64,000 nucleotides of DNA from NCBI RefSeq assembly GCF_900110835.1, contig NZ_FOJG01000001.1, positions 879,022 through 943,021 on the forward strand, written 5' to 3'. The notes beneath the pieces are model-generated. The model had not been told where the DNA came from, searched no databases, and saw nothing but the letters and a program-made list of their open reading frames with translations. This document shows positions 29,199-39,181 of this stretch, in pieces. The position numbers and the translations under genes are program-made. The stretch comes from Chitinophaga arvensicola. GTDB lineage: Bacteria; Bacteroidota; Bacteroidia; Chitinophagales; Chitinophagaceae. Position 1 is the first letter of the stretch. Every line of letters begins with the position of its first letter.

Positions 29199-30554
29199 AT
29201 GAAGCGATTAAAGTTAACGCTTATCCTCCTCATGGGGATAGGGGTCTATAACGGCTATGCCCAAACGCAGCTAACCTTACAAGAGGCCCTGAAGTTTGCA
29301 TTGAACAATAACAAGCAATTGGCCAAAACCAAGATGGACGAGGAAATGAGTAAATACAAGATCCAGGAAGTCCGCTCCCAGGCTCTGCCTCAGCTGAATG
29401 GTAACGCATCCTACACGGATAACCTGATGCTGCAGAAATCACTCATTCCCGGCGCTGTATTTGGTAAACCAGACAGCTCTATCCTGGTAGCCTTTGGCGT
29501 AAAATACAATGCGACCGTAGGCGCTGAACTGAGTCAGCAGATCTACAACCAGTCAGTATTTACCGGTTTGAAAGCAGCTAAAGCAGGTACAGAATATTAT
29601 GTACTGCAAACGGAGCAATCGGCCGAGAATGTGATCTACAATGTATCACAGATCTACTATCAGTTGCTGGTGACACAGGAAAAAATTATCACTATCAATG
29701 GTAATATCGAAAAGCTTACCCAACTGGTAAGCGCCACCAAATCACAGTTTGATAATGGCCTCGCAAAGAAAATTGACCTGGACCGTATCAAAGTGAATCT
29801 TATCAATAACATGACACAGCGCACGCAGCTGCTGAACCAGTATGCGACACAGACCAACAACCTGAAACGTGTAATGGGCATGCCATTGCAATCCAGCTTC
29901 CTGTTGCCGCCTGCTTCGCTGAAAGATATTGAAACCAAAGCTGCCGGCGTATTGCAGTATGATGATATCAATCTCGCTAACAGAACAGAATATAAATTGC
30001 TGAAGAAGCAGGAAGAACTGCAACTTTTTCAGAAGAAAGCTTACCAGGCAGATAACTACCCTTCCCTGTCTTTGTTCGGAAGATATTCCTATAATGGAAT
30101 GAGCCAGCAATTCGCTTTCTCCAAAGATCCTTCCAACTCTACCAGCTGGTTTGGCGCTTCCGCCATCGGTATCTCGCTGAAAGTGCCCATCTTCGATGGT
30201 TTCGGCCGCCGCTCCAAAGTAAGTCAGGCGAATGTAACCCTGCGGCAGATCGGCAAACAACTGGAAGATACTGAGCTGGCACTGAACACCGACTATGAAA
30301 ATGCCAAACTGATGGTACGTAGCAATTTATCTACCATCACTACCCAGAAGGAAAACATGGACCTCGCCAACGAAGTATATTATTCTACACAGAATAACTA
30401 CAAGCTCGGTCTCGCTGGTTTAACCGACCTGCTGAATGCAGAAACCTCCCTGGCAGATGCACAAAACAGCTACAACGAAGCCCTGCTGCAATACAAATTG
30501 GCAGAGCTGGAAATTATAAAGAGTAAAGGAAGTCTGAAAGATCTTCTCAATTAA
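29199..30554 (+). CDS. TolC family outer-membrane efflux protein
   Basis: A 451-residue outer-membrane channel with signal peptide (MKRLKLTLILLMGIGVYNGY, then AQ). Two OEP repeats are visible: LTLQEALKFALNNNKQLAKT with its long helix, and the second starting near PSLSLFGRYSYNG with APIFDGF-like KVPIFDGFGRRSKV. The C-terminal helix NYKLGLAGLTDLLNAETSL is the typical family ending. It partners the MFP and RND genes that follow with 45- and 40-bp gaps. Confidence 0.93.
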   Translation: MKRLKLTLILLMGIGVYNGYAQTQLTLQEALKFALNNNKQLAKTKMDEEMSKYKIQEVRSQALPQLNGNASYTDNLMLQKSLIPGAVFGKPDSSILVAFGVKYNATVGAELSQQIYNQSVFTGLKAAKAGTEYYVLQTEQSAENVIYNVSQIYYQLLVTQEKIITINGNIEKLTQLVSATKSQFDNGLAKKIDLDRIKVNLINNMTQRTQLLNQYATQTNNLKRVMGMPLQSSFLLPPASLKDIETKAAGVLQYDDINLANRTEYKLLKKQEELQLFQKKAYQADNYPSLSLFGRYSYNGMSQQFAFSKDPSNSTSWFGASAIGISLKVPIFDGFGRRSKVSQANVTLRQIGKQLEDTELALNTDYENAKLMVRSNLSTITTQKENMDLANEVYYSTQNNYKLGLAGLTDLLNAETSLADAQNSYNEALLQYKLAELEIIKSKGSLKDLLN

Positions 30555-30599
30555 TCGTATAAACGAAAACAAGGATAGAACACACAAACTATTTTGCAG

Positions 30600-31670
30600 A
30601 TGAAAAAGTTTATAATCTGGGGCTTGGTGACAATAGGTGCAGTAGTACTGATCATGTGGAAACTCAACGCCAACAAGAAAGCGAATGAGGCCAAAACAGA
30701 ATTCGTAAAACAAAGTAATATCGGCGATATCCCGGTGCTGGTACAGAAAGTAAACCGCAACGATTTTGCCAACGGCTTCCTGGCCAACGGTAATTTTGCA
30801 CCGGTACGCGAACTGTCGTACCTCGCGGAAACTGCCGGCCGTATTACCAAACTGCTGGTAGATGAAGGCAGCGTGGTAAGACAGGGACAACCCATTGCCT
30901 ATATAGATGGTCAGATCGTTAGCACCGACCTGGAATCTGCAAAAGCAAACCTCAACCAACTGAAAGTTGACAAAGAAAGATACGAAAGTGCTTTCCAGAC
31001 AGGTGGTGTTACCCAGAAACAAATGGATGATGCCCGCTTACAGTACGACATCGCCAAAACCCGCTACGAGGCTGCCAGTCGCCGCGTAAGTGATACTTAT
31101 GTTAAGGCGCCTATCTCCGGCATTATCAACAAAAAATATATCGAGCAGGGTGCTTATCTCTCTGTCGGCAATAAAATGTTCGACATCGTAGATGTATCTC
31201 ACCTGAAACTCGCCGTATCTGTACCGGAAGGACAGGTAGTAACCCTGAAGAAAGGTCAGAAAGTGGAAGTTACTTCCAATGTATTCCCTGAAACCAAATA
31301 TGAAGGTACCATCACCTTTATTGCTGCGAAAGGCGACAACTCCCTCAACTACCCGGTAGAAATGGAAGTCAATAACATTGCCGGTAAAGACCTGAAAGCA
31401 GGTATGTACGGCACCGCGCATTTCGTGGACCCTAATGCTTCCCAGACTATTTTCATCTCCCGTACAGCATTCGTGGGTGGTGTAAACAGTAATACCATTT
31501 ATGTAATGGAAGGCAACGTAGCGAAGAAACGCACTGTTGTTGCCGGACGTATTGTAGGCGATAAAGTGGAAATACGGGAAGGCCTGAACGAAGGTGAAAC
31601 CGTAATTACCAGTGGTCAGATTAACCTGACAGAAGGCGCTACAGTAGCGGTTCAAAGCGACAAGAAGTAA
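30600..31670 (+). CDS. RND efflux periplasmic adaptor (membrane fusion protein)
   Basis: A 356-residue adaptor from the ATG at 30600 (a TTG two codons upstream is less likely). It has a single N-terminal membrane anchor (MKKFIIWGLVTIGAVVLIMW) rather than a lipobox. The barrel-sandwich/lipoyl halves (GRITKLLVDEGSVVRQGQPI and VKAPISGIINKKYIEQGAYL) flank a helical hairpin, followed by beta-barrel and membrane-proximal domains (GLNEGETVITSGQINLTEGA). It links the RND pump to the TolC channel. Confidence 0.93.
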   Translation: MKKFIIWGLVTIGAVVLIMWKLNANKKANEAKTEFVKQSNIGDIPVLVQKVNRNDFANGFLANGNFAPVRELSYLAETAGRITKLLVDEGSVVRQGQPIAYIDGQIVSTDLESAKANLNQLKVDKERYESAFQTGGVTQKQMDDARLQYDIAKTRYEAASRRVSDTYVKAPISGIINKKYIEQGAYLSVGNKMFDIVDVSHLKLAVSVPEGQVVTLKKGQKVEVTSNVFPETKYEGTITFIAAKGDNSLNYPVEMEVNNIAGKDLKAGMYGTAHFVDPNASQTIFISRTAFVGGVNSNTIYVMEGNVAKKRTVVAGRIVGDKVEIREGLNEGETVITSGQINLTEGATVAVQSDKK

Positions 31671-31710
31671 GCGAGGAAATGTATCTGGTGTTTGACCAAA
31701 TTTTTGCAAC

Positions 31711-34700
31711 ATGAAGATTACTGAAGTATCAATTAAGCGACCTACGATTGTGGTGGTGGTGTTTACCATCCTCACCCTCCTGGGCGTGATGAGTTATAAA
31801 TCGCTGAACTACGAGTTGTTACCGAAGTTCAGTTCCCCGATCGTCACCATTGCAACGGTGTACCCGGGCGCCTCTCCCAATGAGGTAGAAAGTACCATTA
31901 CCAAGAAGATTGAAGATGCGGTAGCATCCATGGAAAAGATCAAGAAGATCATTTCCAAATCTTCTGAAAGTCTCTCTGTTATTACGGTGGAGCTGAACAA
32001 CGATGCGAATGTGGATATTGCTTTGCAGGATGCACAACGTAAAGTAAATGCTATCCTGGCGGATCTGCCAGGTGATGCGAAGCCGCCATCTCTCAACAAA
32101 TTCTCTATCGATGACCTGCCGATCATGACGCTGTCTGCCACTGCTAAAATGGACGACAAGCAGTTTTATGACCTGGTCGATAAGAAACTGCAGCCGTTAT
32201 TATCCCGTTTACCGGGTGTGGCGCAGGTTTCCCTCATTGGTGGCCAGGAACGTGAGATACAGGTAAACGTAGATCCTAAGAAAATGCAGGCGTTTAACCT
32301 GTCTATTCTGCAACTGCGTCAGCTGATTACCAATGCCAACCTGGACTTCCCGACCGGTAAAGTAAAAACCGCCAACGAACAGATCCTGATCCGTTTGGCG
32401 GGTAAGTATAAGAACGTAGATCAACTGCGTAACCTCGTACTGAAAACCACTGAAAACGGCACCCAGGTACGTTTATCAGATGTAGCTGATGTACAGGATT
32501 CCCAGAAGGATGCAGAACGTATTGCCCGTGTAGATGGGGTGAATGCGATTGCCCTCCAGGTGCAGAAACAAACGGATGCCAACGCGGTAACCGTGAGTGA
32601 GGAGATGAAAAAAGCGATTGCTAAAATTGAAGCAGACTATAAAGCCAATGACCTGAAGATGCTGGTAGCGAACGATTCCTCCGACTTTACGCTGGAATCT
32701 GCCGACTCCGTAATTCATGACCTTATCCTGGCGGTAGCGCTGGTGGCGATTGTGATGTTGTTGTTCTTACACAGTATCCGTAGTGCGATCTTCGTAATGA
32801 TCTCCATCCCGGCCTCCCTGATAGCCACTTTCATTGGTATGAAGATGATGGGCTTCTCGCTCAACCTCATGTCATTGCTGGGTTTATCACTGGTGGTAGG
32901 TATCCTTGTGGATGATGCGATTGTGGTACTGGAAAATATTTACCGTCACATGGAAATGGGTAAGAACCGTGTCCGTGCTGCATTCGACGGTGTAAAAGAG
33001 ATAGGCTTTACCGTTACCTCCATTACGCTCGTAATTGTGGTGGTGTTCCTGCCGATCTCGTTAACCAATGAACTGGTATCAAAAATTCTGCGTGAATTCT
33101 GCGTGGTGGTAATGATTTCAACCATGTTGAGTTTGCTGTCGTCGTTCATGATCGTACCATTATTATCGTCCCGCTTTGGTAAGCTGGAACATATTACCGG
33201 TAAGAACCTGTTCGAAAAATTCATTCTCTGGTTTGAAGCACAGCTGCAGAAATTTACCGACTGGATGACCAGCATCCTGAAATGGGCGCTGACACACAAA
33301 AGATGGACACTGCTGGTATCTATCGGCTTACTGGTATTGTCTTTCATGCTGGTAGGTAAAGGCTACATCGGTGGGGAGTTTATTCCTAAAGGTGACCGTG
33401 GACAGTTTATCGTGATGCTGGAAATGCCGAAAGATGCGTCTGTAGAGCAAACCAACCTGGCTACACGTACTGCTGAAAAGTACCTGAACAAGAAACCGGA
33501 AGTAACCCGTTTGATCACTACAGTAGGTCAGACCAGTGAAGATGGTTTCGGTACTTCTCAATCCACTGCTTATAAATCTGAGATCACCGTTATGCTGGTA
33601 GGTCCGGAACACCGTCTGGATGCCTCCGATATCTACGCCGCTAAAATCAAGAAAGAATTAAAGAGCATTTTACCGGGTGTAAAAGTAAAAACCACGGATG
33701 TGAGTATCCTGGGTACTGCGGAAAGAGCGCCGGTAGAACTGATCGTGATGGGTACAGAACTCGACAGTGTAATGAACTACGCCAAGAGAGCCATGGATAC
33801 CCTCAAAACCATCAGTGGTGCTACTGAGGTGAAGCTGTCTGTAGAAGATGGTAACCCGGAAATTAACGTGCAGGTAGACAGGGATAAAATGGCTGCACTG
33901 GGCCTCACCCTCGATGCCGTGGGTGGAACCATGCAAACCGCTTTCAGTGGTACGGCAGATGATTCCAAAGTGAAGTTCCGTCAGGGCGATTATGAATATG
34001 ATATCAACATCCGCTTTGATGACTTCAGCCGTAAAAACGTAGAAGACGTATCCAATATACAGTTCATCAATGATAAAGGCCAGCTGATCAAACTGTCGCA
34101 GTTTGCAGCCGTAACAGAAGGTTCCGGACCGAGCCACCTGGAAAGAAGGGATAAAAATACCTCTGTGTCTGTACAGGCGCAGGTAATGGGTCGCCCTTCC
34201 GGTACAGTAACGCAGGAGTTCACAGAGAAACTGGCGAAGATGGGTAAACCCACCGGTATCAGCTACCTCTTTGGTGGTGATGCAGAAAACCAGGGTGATT
34301 CCTTTGGTACCATGGGTGCGGCGTTGCTGATCTCCATTGTACTGGTATACCTGATTATGGTGGCGCTGTACGACAACTATATCTATCCGTTTGTGGTATT
34401 GTTCTCTATTCCGTTGGCGATTATCGGAGCCTTGCTGGCCCTGGCGCTGACCAACAATACGCTGAACATCTTTACCATCCTGGGTATGATCATGTTGATC
34501 GGTCTGGTGGCGAAGAATGCGATCATCCTGGTGGACTTTACCAACCAGATGAAAGAACAGGGACAAAGTACTTACGAAGCGCTGATCCATGCGAACAACG
34601 CACGTTTACGTCCTATCCTGATGACCACCATCGCAATGGTGATCGGTATGTTGCCGATTGCATTGGCAACAGGTGGTGTGGCCTCCACTAAGAATGGTCT

Positions 34701-34896
34701 GGCCTGGGTAATCATCGGAGGATTGATCAGCTCCATGTTCCTGACCCTGATTGTGGTACCGGTGGTATACATGATTGTGGATAAGGGTATGGCTAAGCTG
34801 GGCATCGGTAAGTTGTCGACCAAACGCTATATCAGACAGCGTATGGTGGCTCCTTATGACGAGGTGTCGTTACATGATAAAGTTCATGCGAATTAA
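31711..34896 (+). CDS. RND multidrug efflux permease (AcrB/HAE1 type)
   Basis: A 1061-residue inner-membrane proton antiporter. Proton-relay residues are conserved: the Asp-Asp pair in GILVDDAIVVLENIYRHME and the Lys in LVAKNAIILVDFTNQ. The start TEVSIKRPTIVVVVFTILTL, the docking-domain repeats (YPGASPNEVESTITKKIEDA) and the 12-helix pattern are standard. It extrudes hydrophobic toxicants or possibly native lipids; the substrate is not predictable. It is the last gene of the TetR-TetR-TolC-MFP-RND operon, with a terminator 43 bp downstream. Confidence 0.96.
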   Translation: MKITEVSIKRPTIVVVVFTILTLLGVMSYKSLNYELLPKFSSPIVTIATVYPGASPNEVESTITKKIEDAVASMEKIKKIISKSSESLSVITVELNNDANVDIALQDAQRKVNAILADLPGDAKPPSLNKFSIDDLPIMTLSATAKMDDKQFYDLVDKKLQPLLSRLPGVAQVSLIGGQEREIQVNVDPKKMQAFNLSILQLRQLITNANLDFPTGKVKTANEQILIRLAGKYKNVDQLRNLVLKTTENGTQVRLSDVADVQDSQKDAERIARVDGVNAIALQVQKQTDANAVTVSEEMKKAIAKIEADYKANDLKMLVANDSSDFTLESADSVIHDLILAVALVAIVMLLFLHSIRSAIFVMISIPASLIATFIGMKMMGFSLNLMSLLGLSLVVGILVDDAIVVLENIYRHMEMGKNRVRAAFDGVKEIGFTVTSITLVIVVVFLPISLTNELVSKILREFCVVVMISTMLSLLSSFMIVPLLSSRFGKLEHITGKNLFEKFILWFEAQLQKFTDWMTSILKWALTHKRWTLLVSIGLLVLSFMLVGKGYIGGEFIPKGDRGQFIVMLEMPKDASVEQTNLATRTAEKYLNKKPEVTRLITTVGQTSEDGFGTSQSTAYKSEITVMLVGPEHRLDASDIYAAKIKKELKSILPGVKVKTTDVSILGTAERAPVELIVMGTELDSVMNYAKRAMDTLKTISGATEVKLSVEDGNPEINVQVDRDKMAALGLTLDAVGGTMQTAFSGTADDSKVKFRQGDYEYDINIRFDDFSRKNVEDVSNIQFINDKGQLIKLSQFAAVTEGSGPSHLERRDKNTSVSVQAQVMGRPSGTVTQEFTEKLAKMGKPTGISYLFGGDAENQGDSFGTMGAALLISIVLVYLIMVALYDNYIYPFVVLFSIPLAIIGALLALALTNNTLNIFTILGMIMLIGLVAKNAIILVDFTNQMKEQGQSTYEALIHANNARLRPILMTTIAMVIGMLPIALATGGVASTKNGLAWVIIGGLISSMFLTLIVVPVVYMIVDKGMAKLGIGKLSTKRYIRQRMVAPYDEVSLHDKVHAN

Positions 34897-34938
34897 AGAT
34901 ATGTTACTAACAGTGTAACAGTTGTAGGTTTAGGTAAT

Positions 34939-34968
34939 AGCCGGAGTAATCATACTCCGGCTTTTTTT
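34939..34968 (+). terminator. Terminator of the efflux operon
   Basis: AGCCGGAGTA pairs with TACTCCGGCT around a 4-nt loop, followed by a six-to-seven T run. Confidence 0.92.
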
Positions 34969-35090
34969 GTCCGGTGTTCGCTGTTCGCGAATTGCGAGCA
35001 CTAGGAATGCGGGTGAGGTTATCCGCACTTTTCTTTGAAATTAACAAGTCATTCTTTCCTTTTCACATTCCACATTCCCTTTCCGCTGAT

Positions 35091-35098
35091 TACTTTTG
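35091..35098 (+). promoter_or_regulatory. -7 promoter element TACTTTTG
   Basis: It matches TAnnTTTG exactly and lies 18 bp before the ATG at 35117. The expected leader is only about 13 nt. It also shows that an upstream TTG in the same frame (inside this motif) is not the start. Confidence 0.65.
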
Positions 35099-35116
35099 CA
35101 TCAAATACCCCCTCCC

Positions 35117-35995
35117 ATGAAAATGTTGTTCCCTGTTTTGGCAATATTGTTTGCCCCCTGCGTACTTCATGCGCAAAAAACGATTAGTGGCTTAGCCTCT
35201 CCGGAGAGTGCAGTGGCCTACAAAGACGGTTATTTTGTTTCCAATATTGGCGTTAATCTGGATGCCATGGCGAAAGATGGAGATGGAAGTATCTCCTACA
35301 TTAATAGTAAAGGAAAACTGGAAACGCTTAAATATTTTGATGATGTACTGCATGCTCCAAAGGGGCTGGATATTATCGGGAATGTAATTTATGTAGCGGA
35401 CATCGATCATGTGAAAGGGTATAATATTGCCAGCAGGAAGAAGGTGTTTGATCTGAACCTCGAAGGGGGGAAAGCGGCGTTGCTCAATGATGTAACAGGG
35501 ATCAATGATAGTTTGCTGGTAGTAACAGATTCCTTTAAGGATCATGCGTTACTGGTAAACGTGCAAACGGGAACCTACACAGAGCTGAAAGGCAATATGG
35601 TAGTGCCTAACGGCGTGGTGTACAACGCAAAAACGGATGAGATCTTTGTGTGTTCCATGGGAGCCAACCTGGACGGCACCGGTAAAATATTCTCAAAAAA
35701 GCTGCATGATCAAAACGCTGCTTTTACACCGCTGGAGAATACGCCTACCGGGGTGTTGGATGGAATAGTGTTGATAGATGATCACCGTTTGCTGGTATCT
35801 GACTGGATCGTGATTAAAGAACCTACGAAAGGTAATTTGTATGTGTACGATCTGGATAAAAAGCAATACAAAAAAATAGAAGTGGAACGGGCGCCGGCGG
35901 ATATTGCTATTGATGTGAAACAGCGCACGCTGTTGATTCCACAGCTGTTGGATAACCGCCTGAAGATAGTTCCATTGAAAGAATATGGATTATAA
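35117..35995 (+). CDS. SMP-30/gluconolactonase-like beta-propeller protein
   Basis: A 292-residue exported protein with signal peptide (MKMLFPVLAILFAPCVLHAQ). The propeller repeats include LASPESAVAYKDGYFVSNIG, DDVLHAPKGLDIIGNVIYVA, NGVVYNAKTDEIFVCSMGAN, GVLDGIVLIDDHRLLVSDW and ERAPADIAIDVKQRTLLIPQ. These are typical of SMP-30/LRE-like propellers. An Asp- and Asn-rich metal site is likely, but no lactonase activity can be assured. It is monocistronic and convergent with the methyltransferase fusion gene. Confidence 0.75.
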   Translation: MKMLFPVLAILFAPCVLHAQKTISGLASPESAVAYKDGYFVSNIGVNLDAMAKDGDGSISYINSKGKLETLKYFDDVLHAPKGLDIIGNVIYVADIDHVKGYNIASRKKVFDLNLEGGKAALLNDVTGINDSLLVVTDSFKDHALLVNVQTGTYTELKGNMVVPNGVVYNAKTDEIFVCSMGANLDGTGKIFSKKLHDQNAAFTPLENTPTGVLDGIVLIDDHRLLVSDWIVIKEPTKGNLYVYDLDKKQYKKIEVERAPADIAIDVKQRTLLIPQLLDNRLKIVPLKEYGL

Positions 35996-36039
35996 AATGA
36001 GGCCGGAAAGTGATTTACAGCCGCTCTCCGGTGACATCT

Positions 36040-37626
36040 TTATTTTCTTGCTAAAAGCAGCATATGCGATACAGGAAAAGGAATGGGTAAGGGTACATTA
36101 TTTTTGCACGGGCGCATCAGTTGTACCTTACCTTCCAACCTGTTATTCACAATCCATTCATTACGCCAGGTCGTAGAGAGCGCATCCAGCCGCAGGCCTG
36201 CTTCTTCCAGTGCCGATTTCCAGTCTTCATAATTCCAGAAACAGAACGTTTCATGCATTTCACTGAGCCAGTTGTCGTGGTAATCTTTTTTGAAAAGAAA
36301 CTCGCAGGCATTTTGCATGGATAACTGTGCATAAGTTTTCCCTTCTATGGTTACCCATTCGTGCGGGAGCTGAAATCCTTCGTGGTGACGAAAATCCAAT
36401 GCAAATCTTTTGAAGAGCGACAGGGTAGATAATTTGCCCAGGTACTCCGCCAGTTCGTGTGTAGTGGCGTTTTCCGGCATGGGCAGATCATTTTCTCCAT
36501 CTGTATCATTGAGCCAGAGCAAAATTATTTCTTCTTTATTTTCCGGTCCTACTACATCGCGGTTAATCCATACGCCACCGGGGACGAGCTCGTTATAACG
36601 GTTATGTATAAACTGGATCAGGTCTTCCCGGCTGCCATAGGATTCTATTTCATGGGTGAGTGAAGATGTGTGAATGGTATTCATGCTGCCGGCTTCAAAA
36701 ACGAGGCTGGTCACCGCATTTTTCTGGGAGAAGAATACCGAAGGATTGGCAAATTCACCATTATGTTTACGTTGCAGGCAGATATCGTAGAGATGGCGGG
36801 ATACTTCGATGCCGTAGAAGTCGCACTCATGGAGGCGATCATCCTCACAGGCCATTTTGATCCAGGAGCCCACGGCGCAGCCGATGTCGCCGATATTGCC
36901 GGGCTGGATGTATGGCGCTGTTTCCTTGTACTTCTGGGCGGCGATATCGTCCATCTGTTTTACGTATACGTTATAGTCGCGGGTGGCGGTTAAGTCGCCA
37001 TCAGCACCAATGATAGGATCTTTCAGGATGTGTTGCACCTTCTCTCCTACCCGGTACCGCGACCATATTTTAAAAGATGCCGGATGCATCTGGTCGAGCA
37101 CGGTTTTATTTTTGCGCCATTCGCCGGTTTGCGCTACGAGTTTCACGATATCCCAGGGCATGGGTTGGGTGAACTGCTGGCTTGCAGGGTCCCACTCTGC
37201 CGGCAGGATGGTGTAGCCGTGCTGGAGATACATTTCCTTTACGCCGGTGGAGCAGATCACCAGGGTATTGGCCGGGGTGAGGGCGTGTACCCCTTCGCTG
37301 GAATGCCGTATAGTCTTTACCGTATATTCAGGAAAATCGGTGATTACACCTACATCGTCGATACCATATACGTACACCGGCACATCGAGGGAGTTGGAAA
37401 ATTCCTGGATGATCATGGCGCGGAGATAAAATGGCACCGGATTTCGTTTGGTACCCAGGTGATTAGCCGAGGTAACGGCGAAGATCACGCCTTCTATTTC
37501 CTGTGCGGCTAACGGGTTGCCATATACGTCTTTTTCGCCTTCGAGTTTGCATTTGATAAGGCGGTTCAGGTATTTGAACTGGAAATCTGTGAGCAGGTGG
37601 TGCCGGCCGGGTATAAGTAAATACAT
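36040..37626 (-). CDS. Nucleotidyltransferase-like/SAM-methyltransferase fusion in an NAD salvage locus
   Basis: A 528-residue two-domain protein. Residues ~1-150 resemble the NMN/cytidylyltransferase fold: a start LLIPGRHHLLTDFQFKYLN where (H/T)xGH enzymes have GRFxPxHxGH, then VTSANHLGTKRNPVPFYLRA like the conserved S-x-x-NPF-x-x-x-R block, and ICSTGVKEMYL in the position of ISxTxxR. The HxGH motif itself is degenerate (TDFQ). Residues ~225-520 are a class I methyltransferase, with SAM-binding NIGDIGCAVGSW, FYGIEVSRHL, HTSSLTHEIESYG and a PGGVWINRD post-I strand. It lies downstream of the NAMPT and NMNAT-Nudix genes but behind a terminator and its own -7 element (TATTTTTG at 37673-37680). 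I do not know its reaction; modification of a nucleotide or NAD-related substrate is a hypothesis. Confidence 0.7.
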   Translation of the reverse strand: MYLLIPGRHHLLTDFQFKYLNRLIKCKLEGEKDVYGNPLAAQEIEGVIFAVTSANHLGTKRNPVPFYLRAMIIQEFSNSLDVPVYVYGIDDVGVITDFPEYTVKTIRHSSEGVHALTPANTLVICSTGVKEMYLQHGYTILPAEWDPASQQFTQPMPWDIVKLVAQTGEWRKNKTVLDQMHPASFKIWSRYRVGEKVQHILKDPIIGADGDLTATRDYNVYVKQMDDIAAQKYKETAPYIQPGNIGDIGCAVGSWIKMACEDDRLHECDFYGIEVSRHLYDICLQRKHNGEFANPSVFFSQKNAVTSLVFEAGSMNTIHTSSLTHEIESYGSREDLIQFIHNRYNELVPGGVWINRDVVGPENKEEIILLWLNDTDGENDLPMPENATTHELAEYLGKLSTLSLFKRFALDFRHHEGFQLPHEWVTIEGKTYAQLSMQNACEFLFKKDYHDNWLSEMHETFCFWNYEDWKSALEEAGLRLDALSTTWRNEWIVNNRLEGKVQLMRPCKNNVPLPIPFPVSHMLLLARK

Positions 37627-37672
37627 ATCATGAAGTTAAGGAATGCCGTGATTTTTTGTATGCGGGATGATA

Positions 37673-37680
37673 CAAAAATA
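37673..37680 (-). promoter_or_regulatory. -7 promoter element of the fusion gene
   Basis: TATTTTTG on the minus strand matches TAnnTTTG. It lies between the NAMPT terminator and the ATG at 37626, giving a leader of about 40 nt, so the fusion gene can be expressed alone. Confidence 0.55.
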
Positions 37681-37682
37681 AC

Positions 37683-37716
37683 AAAGGGTGTATCGTGGAA
37701 TTGATACACCCTTTTT
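37683..37716. terminator. Bidirectional terminator between NAMPT and the fusion gene
   Basis: AAAGGGTGTATC pairs perfectly with GATACACCCTTT around an 8-nt loop, with T-rich flanks on both strands. Confidence 0.8.
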
Positions 37717-37748
37717 GAGGCAACAGGGTTGGAAGAAATAAGAATAAT

Positions 37749-39164
37749 TTAAAGTGCTGCGGTTTTCCGGACTTCGTCAAACGTATAGCTGTGCACCACT
37801 TCACCGTTTTCAAAAACCGTGTGGAGTAAATCCGCTGATGCGGGCGCTTCTCCTTCACCGACAGTTTTGAAGGTGTTATTATCTTTTATCAGCCGGAGTT
37901 TACCGGCTTTTGATTTTTTGAAAGAAGTACGTAACTGGCCGGTGGCGTCCAGTTCAACGGGCATTTTCTGTACGTTGATGGCTTCACCATTTACCACGGC
38001 GTAGGCACATTTGAGAGCGAATTCCTGCGTGTCGCGGTTTACACGTTGCAGTAAGGCGCCGCCCATACCCAATACCAGGTTTTCTGCACTGATGCCGGCT
38101 TGTTTCAAAGCTTCGAATATACCGGGAATAGAAGAGTAGCTGATGCCATCGCCTTGTATAACGCGGACTTGTGGCGGCAATACTTTAAATCCTTTTTCAT
38201 TGGTAGTGTATCCGAATTTATCCATGAGGATATTAAATATACGAAGCAAAGTCTGCACCGGATCTCCACTATCGGGACGAATTACTAAAGTTCCTTCTCT
38301 TTTTAAGATCTGTTCTTTTAATTCGGTGCCCCAGTATTGTTCGCAGGCCCGGAAAATATTGTAAGAGTCAGATACACAGGCAATGGTGCCGGTAGGGTAA
38401 GTATCCAGGATGTGCTTGAATATTTCAAGTTCTCCTTCTTCGCCGAGAAGCGTTACCACAGAGTGTTCTGTGGCGGGTATAGATAACCCGGGGGCAGTGG
38501 TTGCGCCATAGTATCTTTTGGCAAATACAGAACCGGGGATAGTATCGCTGCCCGCAAAGTTTACCAGGTGGGCGCTACCGCCGATGCCGGCGCTTTCTAC
38601 AGAGCTGGCGCCCCGGAAACCAAAATCGTTCAGTACAAAGTCGATGCCTGTAAAGGCTTCCTGGCTGGCGGTTGCTTCATAATATTGCTTTACAACCTTT
38701 TTTATCTCCCGGGACACAGATGCTACGGTACACGGGTACCATACCTGCATGAGCAGTGTTTCGAGGAAGTTGGTGAGCCAGAAGCATTCAGGATCAGTGT
38801 TTTCGATTGTCATCAGTACATTTCGTACAGGCACTACCGTACCTTCTGCCACTGCTTTGATCCGAACGGGGAGCTTGCCGCCATATTTATCGATGATGTA
38901 TTCAAAACGGCTGCGGTCAAATACGTCTGAGCGTCCAAAAACCTCTGTGAGCATGGTTTCTGCTTCGTCCAGTTTTTCTTTGGTGAACACTACGCCGCTC
39001 AGGTATTCTTTCAGGAAATATTGTAAGCCATAAAAAACGGTTTCTTCAAATTTGCCACCCCGGCTTTCCAGGTAGGAGTAAATGAATTGTGTGCCTGGGA
39101 TATACAGTTTGTGGTGGGAATATTTATAAGCATCGGCGAGGAGGATGAGGTTTTCCTTTGTCAT
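37749..39164 (-). CDS. nadV: Nicotinamide phosphoribosyltransferase (NAMPT/NadV)
   Basis: A 471-residue type II phosphoribosyltransferase that makes NMN from nicotinamide and PRPP. Family features are LADAYKYSHHKLYIPGT at the N-terminus, YLESRGGKFEETVFYGLQYF, LNDFGFRGASSVESAGIGG, IPATEHSVVTLLGE (active-site His in ATEHS), VIRPDSGDP and VLGMGGALLQRVNRDT. The last feature binds PRPP. Length and motifs fit NAMPT rather than nicotinate PRTase. It follows the NMN adenylyltransferase gene by 17 bp, so nicotinamide to NMN to NAD is encoded in one operon. Nicotinamide salvage of this kind is also carried by some phages. Confidence 0.95.
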   Translation of the reverse strand: MTKENLILLADAYKYSHHKLYIPGTQFIYSYLESRGGKFEETVFYGLQYFLKEYLSGVVFTKEKLDEAETMLTEVFGRSDVFDRSRFEYIIDKYGGKLPVRIKAVAEGTVVPVRNVLMTIENTDPECFWLTNFLETLLMQVWYPCTVASVSREIKKVVKQYYEATASQEAFTGIDFVLNDFGFRGASSVESAGIGGSAHLVNFAGSDTIPGSVFAKRYYGATTAPGLSIPATEHSVVTLLGEEGELEIFKHILDTYPTGTIACVSDSYNIFRACEQYWGTELKEQILKREGTLVIRPDSGDPVQTLLRIFNILMDKFGYTTNEKGFKVLPPQVRVIQGDGISYSSIPGIFEALKQAGISAENLVLGMGGALLQRVNRDTQEFALKCAYAVVNGEAINVQKMPVELDATGQLRTSFKKSKAGKLRLIKDNNTFKTVGEGEAPASADLLHTVFENGEVVHSYTFDEVRKTAAL

Positions 39165-39181
39165 ATCTCAATGTTTTAGTC

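Noticed and set aside
31038..31775. 245-codon minus-strand frame over the MFP gene
   Set aside because: Complete overlap with a well-supported adaptor gene in an operon; no motif.
37628..37858. 76-codon minus-strand frame after the NAMPT gene
   Set aside because: Overlaps the NAMPT coding end and the terminator hairpin; a frame shadow.
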